The translations under genes were made by a program, and so were the position numbers. From the NCBI GenBank assembly GCA_938004375.1, contig CALKWH010000219.1, forward strand, positions 1-11,060: a DNA stretch of 11,060 nt, written 5' to 3'. The notes beneath the pieces were generated by a model. That model was not told where the DNA came from. It ran no database searches and saw nothing but the letters and a program-made list of their open reading frames with translations. This document shows, piece by piece, positions 1 to 6,073 of the stretch; within the stretch, counting starts at the first letter, position 1; each line of letters opens with the position of its first letter. The DNA is from an uncultured Pseudomonadota bacterium (GTDB lineage Bacteria > Myxococcota_A > Polyangia > HGW-17).

Positions 1-44
1 CACCGAGATCTACACTCTTTCCCTACACGACGCTCTTCCGATCT
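1..44 (+). other. Illumina P5/TruSeq adapter (artefact)
   Basis: These bases match the 3' portion of the Illumina P5/Read 1 adapter without mismatch, ending in the diagnostic GCTCTTCCGATCT. This is sequencing-library DNA, not genome. Translated on the minus strand it gives the peptide EIGRASCRERV, which is familiar as contamination at the ends of database proteins. Real sequence starts at about 45, so the carbonic anhydrase reading frame is cut here. The adapter match is seen directly; that it arose from untrimmed reads is inference. Confidence 0.98.
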
Positions 45-576
45 CGTGGACGGCGACGCGGCGCCCGGCGGCCCAGGCGTCCCGGAGGATCATGGTCTGG
101 GCGACATGGATCACCTGGCGTCGGACGTTGAGCTCGCAGAGGCGGTCCGCCCGGGCCTCGGCGGGCAGCTCCCGGAGCTCCGCGTCGTGGGCCTCGCGCA
201 GGTCCCGCAGGTGGTGCAGCCAGTTGGACACGAGCCCTCGGGTCGGCGGCCGCAGGGAGGCCTCGACGCCGCCGCAGCCGTAATGCCCGCAGACGATGAT
301 GTGCTCCACGCCCAGCGCCTCCACGGCGTACTGGATGACCGACAGGCAGTTGAAGTCGGTGTGGATCACCAGGTTGGCCACGTTGCGGTGCACGAAGAGC
401 TCCCCGGGCATGAGGCCGACGATCTCGTTGGCCGGGACCCGGCTGTCGGCGCAGCCGATCCACAGGTAGCGGGGGGCCTGCTGCCCGCATAACTTCTGGA
501 AGAAGAGCGGATCCCGCTCCCGCATCTGGTCGGACCAGCGGCTGTTGTTCTCGAAGAGGGCTTGCAGCGTGTCCAT
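45..576 (-). CDS. can: Beta-carbonic anhydrase (3' end missing)
   Basis: This enzyme interconverts CO2 and bicarbonate in the cytoplasm using a zinc ion. About 177 genuine residues are present. All four metal-site residues are visible: C42 and D44 in CADSR, then H98 and C101 in GHYGCGG. The positions equal those of E. coli Can, so the ATG at 576 is the likely start. The family is about 220 residues long, so roughly the last 40 are missing. The frame continues for ten codons only because it reads into adapter. The longer frame upstream of 576 overlaps tsaC in another frame and is rejected. The start lies 7 bp after the tsaC stop, with only a weak purine-rich stretch in front, and a GGAGGA lies further upstream inside tsaC. 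Translation may be coupled. Family assignment is very secure; the symbol assumes the Can-like subgroup. Confidence 0.95.
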
Positions 577-583
577 GATGCAC

Positions 584-1570
584 TCAACTTTCTTCGGAAT
601 CCTCCGGTGACGCGCCGGTCGCCCCGGGCCCGAAGCGCCAGGCCGCCTTGCGCAGCCGGTCCATGATCGCGGCGCCCACCCCGGTGTCCTCCACCGGTTC
701 GGCCACCAGGTAATCCACGTCGGCCTCCTCCAGGTCGTGCAGGGCGGCGAAGAGGCCGGCGGCCGCCTCCAGCAGGTCGCCACGGGGGGAGAGGACGACC
801 ACCCGCCCCCAGTCCCCGGAGGCTTCTCCGCCGGCGCTCAGGAAGCCGCCCCTGGCCCGGGGGAGCGACGGTGGCTCGGTGCCGAGCAGGTACAGCGGCT
901 TCGACGGGCTGTAATGGGACTTCAACATCCCCGGGGCGGTCACGGGGCCAGTCGTCGGCCTTCCGGGGCTGGCCGGCACGTACCGCTCCAGGGCCTCGCG
1001 GGTGATGACCCCCGGCCTGAGGATGACGAACCCCTGTTCGTCCAGGGTCACGATGGTCGACTCCAGTCCGACCAAGGTCGGACCGCCGTCGAGCACCAGC
1101 GACACGCCCGGGAGCCACCGACTGACGTGCTCGGCCCGGGTGGGGCTCACCCGCCCGAATTTGTTCGCGCTCGGGGCGGCGATCGGACAGCCCGACTCGC
1201 GGATGAGCGCGAGGGCGACCGGGTGCGCCGGCATGCGGACGCCCACCGTGGGAAGGCCGGCCGTCACGATCCCGGGGATCACGTCCTTTTTCGGGAGCAC
1301 GAGGGTCAACGGACCGGGCCAGAAGGCGTCCGTCAAACGCGAGACGCGGGGGTCGTCGGCGCGGGCGATCCGCCGGAGCTCCGTCGGGTCGCCCACGTGG
1401 ACGATGAGCGGGTCGAACGTGGGGCGCTCCTTGAGCGCGAAGATCCGGGCCACGGCGATGGGGTCGAGGGCGTCGGCGCCCAGCCCGTACACGGTCTCCG
1501 TGGGGAAGGCCACCAGCTCGCCGCCCCGGATCAGCCGGGCGGCTTGGGCGATCAGGGCGGGATCAACCAT
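584..1570 (-). CDS. tsaC: L-threonylcarbamoyladenylate synthase, Sua5 type
   Basis: The 328-aa protein condenses threonine, bicarbonate and ATP into threonylcarbamoyl-AMP, the first step of the t6A37 tRNA modification. Residues 1-210 form the YrdC/TsaC domain: [10 protein letters not shown] at 22-31, KERPTFDPL near 47-55, [10 protein letters not shown] at 83-92, and the nucleotide-binding SAN in APSANKFGR near 132-140. The linker signature [11 protein letters not shown] (212-222) and the ending [12 protein letters not shown] belong to the C-terminal Sua5 domain, so this is the long two-domain form rather than the short E. coli form. The ATG at 1570 has a good ribosome site (AGGTGA, 6 nt spacing) and overlaps the purE stop by 8 bp. 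The stop lies 7 bp before the carbonic anhydrase start. The gene is complete and appears intact. The family is sometimes named ywlC or sua5. Confidence 0.95.
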   Translation of the reverse strand: MVDPALIAQAARLIRGGELVAFPTETVYGLGADALDPIAVARIFALKERPTFDPLIVHVGDPTELRRIARADDPRVSRLTDAFWPGPLTLVLPKKDVIPGIVTAGLPTVGVRMPAHPVALALIRESGCPIAAPSANKFGRVSPTRAEHVSRWLPGVSLVLDGGPTLVGLESTIVTLDEQGFVILRPGVITREALERYVPASPGRPTTGPVTAPGMLKSHYSPSKPLYLLGTEPPSLPRARGGFLSAGGEASGDWGRVVVLSPRGDLLEAAAGLFAALHDLEEADVDYLVAEPVEDTGVGAAIMDRLRKAAWRFGPGATGASPEDSEES

Positions 1571-2099
1571 CGGGGTTCACCTGTCCCGATCGGCAGGCGA
1601 CCTTCCGGGATTTCTCCAGGACCGCGTCCCGCATCCCGGCCTTGAGTCGGAGCACCGCCTCCCGGACCGCGGGGTCGGCCACCGAGACGATCTGGGCGGC
1701 CAGGATCCCGGCGTTGCGGGCGCCGTCCACGGCCACGGTGGCCACGGGGACGCCGGCGGGCATCTGGAGGATGGAGAGCACCGAGTCCCAGCCGTCGATG
1801 GAGTTGCTCGACCGGATGGGGACGCCGATCACGGGAAGCGGCGAGATGGCCGCCACCATGCCCGGCAGGTGCGCCGCGCCCCCCGCGCCGGCGATGATGA
1901 CGGCGGCGCCGCGCCGGTGGGCCCCCGCGGCGAACTCGAACAGCCGCTCCGGGGTGCGGTGGGCGGACACGACGTCGAGCTCCCAGGCCACCCCCAGCTC
2001 GTCGAGGGCGTCGGCCGCCTTGCGCATCACGGGCAGGTCCGAGTCCGAGCCCATGACGATGCTCACGAAGGGGCGCTTCAGGTCTTCACTTGAATCCAT
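1563..2099 (-). CDS. purE: N5-carboxyaminoimidazole ribonucleotide mutase PurE
   Basis: This 178-aa protein converts N5-CAIR, the PurK product, to CAIR in de novo purine synthesis. Visible signatures are GSDSD (17-21), SAHRTP with the catalytic histidine (45-50), the glycine-rich [10 protein letters not shown] (72-81), and [10 protein letters not shown] followed by [13 protein letters not shown] (97-124). Length and motifs fit class I bacterial PurE. The start at 2099 is preceded by AAGGTGAG at a good distance and overlaps the end of purK by 22 bp. The stop overlaps the start of tsaC by 8 bp. The much longer frame running upstream is an antisense-like shadow across purK with no family features. 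Function follows from strong motif matches; the operon is inferred from the overlaps. Confidence 0.97.
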   Translation of the reverse strand: MDSSEDLKRPFVSIVMGSDSDLPVMRKAADALDELGVAWELDVVSAHRTPERLFEFAAGAHRRGAAVIIAGAGGAAHLPGMVAAISPLPVIGVPIRSSNSIDGWDSVLSILQMPAGVPVATVAVDGARNAGILAAQIVSVADPAVREAVLRLKAGMRDAVLEKSRKVACRSGQVNPDG

Positions 2100-2765
2100 G
2101 CTCTCACCTTCTCGGCTTTCTCCAGCGCCTCCCCGATGGTCGGGGCCAGCACGGTCACGTGCCCCATCTTGCGGTGGGGGCGGGTCTGTTTCTTGCCGTA
2201 CAGATGGATCTTCACGCCCTCGAGCCGCATGCTCTCGGTCAGGCCCTCGTACCGCACCGGCCCGGCGTGTCCGGGGCTGCCCAGCAGGTTGATCATGACC
2301 GCCGGGGTGCGCAGCGCGGTGCTCCCCAGCGGGAGCTCGAGGATGGCCCGCAGGTGCTGCTCGAACTGGCTGGTCATGACGCTGTCGATGGTGTGGTGGC
2401 CGCTGTTGTGGGGGCGGGGCGCCAGCTCGTTGACCAGCAGGCGGCCGTCGCCCGTGACGAAGAACTCCACGGCGAGCACGCCGGTGAGCTCCAGCGCCTC
2501 GGCCAGGCAGGACGCGGCCTCGCCGGCTTCGGCGGCGATCGCCGGGTCCACCGACGAGGGGCACACCAGGTGCAGCACCAGGTTGGCGACGGGGTCGAAG
2601 GCCATCTCCACCACGGGGAACGCGCGCAGCTCGCCCCGGGCGCCCCGGGCGACGATCACGGCGAGCTCCCGCGCCACGTCCACCAGCTCCTCGGTGATCG
2701 AGGGGCCGTCGAGGAGCCTTTCCAGGGAGTTGACGGTCCGCTGCCTAAAACGCGCGCCGCCCTTG
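2078..2765 (-). CDS. purK: PurK, N5-CAIR synthase, 5'-truncated
   Basis: PurK is an ATP-grasp enzyme that joins bicarbonate to aminoimidazole ribonucleotide to make N5-CAIR. Only the C-terminal part is here. ELAVIVAR begins at about 2668, the ATP-grasp metal and ATP-binding stretch includes [14 protein letters not shown], and [10 protein letters not shown] and PAVMINLLG follow. The frame has no true start. The only candidate is a GTG at 2683, which lies inside conserved sequence. Recognisable PurK sequence runs further upstream through [12 protein letters not shown] and fades around 2765, and the frame closes with a stop at 2825-2827. PurK is usually about 380 residues, so roughly the first 160-180 (AIR-binding and most of the ATP lobe) are absent. 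The loss coincides with a composition shift and an unrelated gene on the other strand. This copy cannot be functional as drawn; whether that is biological or an assembly error is open. Confidence 0.9.
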
Positions 2766-2822
2766 TAAGCAGCAACGTCGACGCCGTCAAGAGGGCGGGC
2801 ATACTTTTTTTCCGGATAAGGT
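2755..2822. other. Chimeric or rearrangement junction
   Basis: Two unrelated genes, both missing their 5' parts, meet head to head here. On the minus strand PurK-like sequence fades near 2765. On the plus strand TPR-like sequence (SNVDAVKRAGILFF) begins at about 2771. There is no intergenic or regulatory DNA between them. Composition changes abruptly: 45 of 60 bases are G or C in 2641-2700, against 23 of 60 in 2821-2880. The arrangement is what a recombination breakpoint, a ligation chimera or a mis-assembly would leave. No adapter sequence is seen at the joint. Confidence 0.75.
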
Positions 2823-2888
2823 GATCAAGACTTCGCAATAACCTGGTTCGATAAAGCACTCAATCAAAATCCACTTCTATTTCACGCG

Positions 2889-3968
2889 ATGCGGAACAAA
2901 GGCGTGTCATTTGCCAAAAAAAGAGACTCGGACAAAGCCATTTTCTGGTTTGACAAAGCACTTCAACAGAATCCAAAGGATTTGCAAGCAATGCGCGACA
3001 AGGGCATCGCGCTGTTTAATAAAGGCGAAAAGGACCAAGCCATTGTCTTGATTGGTCGAGCCGCCAAGCAGGACCCAAAGCGATTCGAGCAAGATTTCCG
3101 TGTTGCATGCAAATTAGCCGGTAGAAACGCGGATCAAGCTTGGCGGGATCTGATGGGAGAAGAGATCTCCACGGAAACATCAACCCAAGACGAGTATGGA
3201 GAGCTTCGCACCATCATCGGTTTCATTCGTAGCCGAATGGGCCAGCAGGCTGAAGCTTATTTGAAAAATAAAGAGGAGTTTGAAGCGAAGCAGGCGGATT
3301 TCCTTTCGCCGGAGTCCCGCCTTGTAGCCGATCGATCCCTGTTGATGGTGTTGCGTCAATGGAACTCCTACACGCCGGCGTTGCCGGTGTCGCAGGACGA
3401 CGAGCGCCACCGAGGCGGGGGCTATTTCCTGTGGCACCAAGGGCACGGCACCGTCATCGATCCGGGCTTTTCCTTTCTCGAGAATTTTTACGCGGCCGGC
3501 GGCCGGGCCTGCGACATCCACAACGTCGTTCTCACCCACGCCCACCCTGATCACACCGCAGAGTTTGAAACCCTGCGGACGCTCTTGTTTGAGTTCAACG
3601 ACAAACTCCCCCAGGAAAGCCCACGTCGAAAAGTTCGGTTCTTTCTCAACAACGGCGCGTTTCGCAAGTTCGCTTGTCTGCTTGACCTGCGCGACCATGA
3701 ATTCACCGAGGGCGTGTTCACCCTCAACCAAGGCACGGAATTCGAACTGGCGGGGGGTGGACGCCTACGGGTCCTGCCAGCCTATCATGATGAACTTCTT
3801 TCCCGGGATCAATCATGTCAGATCTGGAAACACATCACGAACTCTACTTCACACCTCCGAAAAACTAATGAACGGACTGCCTTTGGCTGGCGAAGTCATG
3901 TCGCCAGGCCGTCCGGCAGTTCCATGACTGGTTCATTCATCCGTCGAGCAGGTCCGCCACGTGCGTAG
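2889..3968 (+). CDS. TPR plus metallo-beta-lactamase-fold protein, remnant
   Basis: The open frame gives 359 aa from the ATG at 2889, but that ATG lies inside a TPR repeat, so it is not the native start. In-frame TPR sequence continues back to 2820, and after a one-base frame change near 2819 back to about 2771. Three 34-residue TPR units are then visible, sharing WFDKAL..NP and KAL..NP patterns. A helical linker follows (about 65-155), then an MBL-fold domain with IDPG (D191), THAHPDH (H217, H219, D221, H222) and a further histidine in LPAYHDE (H300). Such folds bind two metals and hydrolyse varied substrates; the substrate here cannot be told. After DQS (residue 309, base 3815) the family-like sequence stops and the last 50 residues look random, so the MBL domain is incomplete. 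With both ends lost it is probably a pseudogene. No promoter or ribosome site is seen. Confidence 0.7.
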   Translation: MRNKGVSFAKKRDSDKAIFWFDKALQQNPKDLQAMRDKGIALFNKGEKDQAIVLIGRAAKQDPKRFEQDFRVACKLAGRNADQAWRDLMGEEISTETSTQDEYGELRTIIGFIRSRMGQQAEAYLKNKEEFEAKQADFLSPESRLVADRSLLMVLRQWNSYTPALPVSQDDERHRGGGYFLWHQGHGTVIDPGFSFLENFYAAGGRACDIHNVVLTHAHPDHTAEFETLRTLLFEFNDKLPQESPRRKVRFFLNNGAFRKFACLLDLRDHEFTEGVFTLNQGTEFELAGGGRLRVLPAYHDELLSRDQSCQIWKHITNSTSHLRKTNERTAFGWRSHVARPSGSSMTGSFIRRAGPPRA

Positions 3969-4005
3969 CGGTAGAATTTGTCTCCAATTGATGAACGTCG
4001 GGCTT

Positions 4006-4128
4006 GTGGGAACATGGCATTGGTGCCAAGTCCGTTCGCCGGGCTCGCGGGATCCCGACTTTAGAGCCAAGTCTGGTCGCCGTCGGAGTGGGAACATGAC
4101 TTTGGCGCAATGCCGTCTGTCCCTGAGA
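4006..4128 (+). repeat. Three imperfect direct repeats, 41-bp period
   Basis: Copies start at 4006, 4047 and 4088, exactly 41 bp apart. The first 27 bases are best conserved, with a consensus close to GTGGGAACATGACTTTGGCG followed by CCAAGTC. By eye, copies one and two agree at 26 of 41 positions, and copies one and three share their first 11 bases exactly. A weaker fourth copy may precede them at 3965, sharing a TTGTCTCCAA-like core and TCGGGCTT. Multiple short repeats near an end are known for IS21-family elements, but no transposase gene is present, so that origin is only a suggestion. The copies are too diverged and spacer-free to be CRISPR. Confidence 0.7.
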
Positions 4129-4368
4129 GTCGTTCCGGGACTCGAGGCCCTGGCACCTCCAGTGTTTCCACGGGAAGGCGCCTTGAGACCCGCGGGGGTC
4201 CGAAACGCCCCTTAGAATGACATGTAGGGAGCATAGCCTGATCGCCGGGCTCGTTCAGTAGCAACTGGTCGGCCACGCGAGTCTGACAGGTGCCACGGTA
4301 CTGGGGTCCTGGGCGCGGATTGCGAGTATTTATGTTGCCCATTTGTGCTGCCTTTGAAATGCTCCCGC

Positions 4369-4409
4369 TTGACATCGCCATTAGGCTCGGGGATATTTAC
4401 ATTCGGAGG
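4369..4409 (+). promoter_or_regulatory. Sigma-70-like promoter and ribosome site for lipoprotein genes
   Basis: A perfect -35 box TTGACA (4369-4374) is followed after 17 bp by GATATT (4392-4397), a 4-of-6 match to the -10 consensus, in a locally AT-rich patch. A Shine-Dalgarno GGAGG lies at 4405-4409, 11 nt before the ATG at 4421. If the -10 call is right, transcription would begin at or very close to the ribosome site, giving a very short leader. The position immediately upstream of the two plus-strand lipoprotein genes supports the call, but it is by eye only. Confidence 0.5.
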
Positions 4410-4420
4410 CAAACATAGAC

Positions 4421-6052
4421 ATGAATAAATTAACATTTATCTTGATGCTCTTACTGTTGGGAGCCTCCTGCAAGGCGAAAACCAAGGCCGTGGATTCATG
4501 CGGGGACGGTTTTCGCGACCCGGAGGAGCAGTGCGACGGCAACGTCGAGGAGAACACCTGCGAATCCCTGGGATATTACAACTTTGTTGGTACCTTGCGC
4601 TGCACTGCGAACTGCAAGTTCGATGTGCAGGACTGTGGGGGCCGGTGTGGGGATGACACGGTCAACGCCAACGAAGGCGAGGAGTGCGACGGCATCCAGC
4701 TCAGCGGCCAGAGCTGCCAGAGTCTGGGATTCACGGGCGGGGTGATCACCTGCGGTGCGGATTGCATGCTCGACGTGTCACAATGCGTCACCACCTGCGG
4801 CAACGGTTATCTCGAAGGAGAAGAGACCTGTGATGACGGCAATCGCTTCGAGGAGGACGGCTGCGACGCGGATTGTCAGGTGGAGTCTGGGTGGGCGTGC
4901 ACGGACTTGGCGCCCTCGGACTGCGAGCCCATCTGCCAGGACGGTCGCGCGTTGGGGGACGAGGTCTGCGATCAGGCGGATCTGCGCGGAGAGACCTGCG
5001 TGCATCTCGGATATCACGGGGGCGACCTCGCCTGCAGCGCCGAATGCACGCTGGATCCCGGCCCATGCATCGCCGAGGGGAGCTGCGGAGACCTGATCGT
5101 ACAGGTCTCCTACGGTGAGGAGTGTGACTCGCAGAACCTCAACGGCGCCAATTGTTATTCATTCGGGCTGGATGGAGGCTCGCTCGTGTGTGATGGTCTC
5201 TGTCGATTCGACTTTTCCCTCTGCAACGCCATCGAGTTTGCCTGCGGTGATGACCTCGACAACGACGGAGACGGCCTGTTCGACTGCGCGGATCAGGACT
5301 GCGACGGACACGTCATAGTCGGAGGATGGACGTGCGAGTCGCCCGACGAGCGCACGTGCAACGACGGTTTCGACAACGACGCGAACGGACTCGTCGACTG
5401 CGCGGATCCCGGCTGCGAGGGCGTGTTCGGACCTGGCGGCGTCGTCTGCCAGACAACCGAGACCATCTGCGACGACGGCCTCGACAACGATGGCGACCTG
5501 ATCGTGGATTGTGACGATCCTTCCTGCAACGGGCTGATGGGGCCGGGGGGGGTCGCCTGCCACAACATCGCGGATCTGACCGGCTATCGCGTGGACCTGT
5601 ATCAGAACGGGCAACTCAAGCACACGGTGGACCTGAGCGGTACGTACACTCGTGGCAAGTACCTTGTCATTGCCCGAAACACCGTTGACATCGTGTCCTG
5701 GTCACTTTTATTCAATCCCCCGCTCTTGATAACTGAAACGGAGAACATCGTCTTCTTTCATGACACCCATGACGTGTGGCAGATGAACGACTCCAACGAC
5801 GACTCCGCTCGTCTGTTCGACGCGGGAGGCGTTCAGATCGACCTCGCGCAGAATCCGGCCAACGCCATCAGCATCCGCCAGGCGGACGGCACCTGGGTCA
5901 TGGGGTACACCACCCCCGGGGCCGCGTCCGCGCCGCCCTCCCTTCCAGGCTACACCGCGCCCATCTACTGCTACCAGATTGGTGAGGCGTCCACCACCAA
6001 CTCCAGGTTGAGTCAGTATCCGGGGAACTTCGTGATGTTGTACATCCCCTGA
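4421..6052 (+). CDS. Cysteine-rich repeat lipoprotein with lamin-tail-like C-terminus
   Basis: This 543-aa protein starts with a lipoprotein signal (MNKL, hydrophobic core, LLLGAS before C17), so it is probably lipidated and exported. Cysteine-rich modules of about 46 residues follow (27-72, 76-122, 172-216, 222-268) with the pattern CGDG..EECDG..L.G..C..LG...G.L.C...C..D...C. The second and third modules are split by a DUF4215/myxococcus-type repeat (126-168, CGNG..EG.E.CDDGN...DGC). Three aspartate-rich modules at 275-296, 313-335 and 350-369 (DNDGDG..DC.D..C) resemble calcium-binding thrombospondin-3/EF-hand loops. Residues 384-500 (LTGYRVDLYQNG, GKYLVIARN) look like a divergent lamin-tail domain. 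Disulfide-rich stalks of this type are typical of myxobacterial surface proteins, but no MYXO-CTERM anchor is present. The function is unknown; a surface adhesion or recognition role is a guess. It lies 21 bp upstream of a paralogue and is probably co-transcribed with it. Confidence 0.9.
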   Translation: MNKLTFILMLLLLGASCKAKTKAVDSCGDGFRDPEEQCDGNVEENTCESLGYYNFVGTLRCTANCKFDVQDCGGRCGDDTVNANEGEECDGIQLSGQSCQSLGFTGGVITCGADCMLDVSQCVTTCGNGYLEGEETCDDGNRFEEDGCDADCQVESGWACTDLAPSDCEPICQDGRALGDEVCDQADLRGETCVHLGYHGGDLACSAECTLDPGPCIAEGSCGDLIVQVSYGEECDSQNLNGANCYSFGLDGGSLVCDGLCRFDFSLCNAIEFACGDDLDNDGDGLFDCADQDCDGHVIVGGWTCESPDERTCNDGFDNDANGLVDCADPGCEGVFGPGGVVCQTTETICDDGLDNDGDLIVDCDDPSCNGLMGPGGVACHNIADLTGYRVDLYQNGQLKHTVDLSGTYTRGKYLVIARNTVDIVSWSLLFNPPLLITETENIVFFHDTHDVWQMNDSNDDSARLFDAGGVQIDLAQNPANAISIRQADGTWVMGYTTPGAASAPPSLPGYTAPIYCYQIGEASTTNSRLSQYPGNFVMLYIP

Positions 6053-6073
6053 ACACCCCGCCAGGAGCGCCAG

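Larger units (their letters stand above)
3969..4420. other. Gene-poor stretch with decayed mobile-element-like DNA
   Basis: No convincing gene lies here on either strand; the short open frames show no family features and uneven composition. The stretch holds a set of three 41-bp-period repeats (4006-4128), a small GC hairpin with arms GACCC and GGGTC (4187-4200) without a T-tract, and at its right end the promoter and ribosome site of the following lipoprotein gene. Together with the broken end of the preceding gene at about 3815, it looks like insertion or rearrangement debris. That origin is inference. Confidence 0.55.

Noticed and set aside
577..783. N-terminal extension of the carbonic anhydrase frame
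   Set aside because: It overlaps tsaC, has no family similarity, and the ATG at 576 matches the normal start and metal-ligand numbering.
3815..3868. Small plus-strand frame beginning MSDLETHHELYF
   Set aside because: It has only 17 codons, no ribosome site and no recognisable similarity, and it lies in the region where the MBL gene decays.
4006..4128. CRISPR array
   Set aside because: The 41-bp units are diverged along their full length and lack identical repeats separated by unrelated spacers.
4061..4381. Minus-strand 106-aa frame
   Set aside because: It runs antisense through the repeat copies and the lipoprotein promoter, with no family features and an irregular composition.
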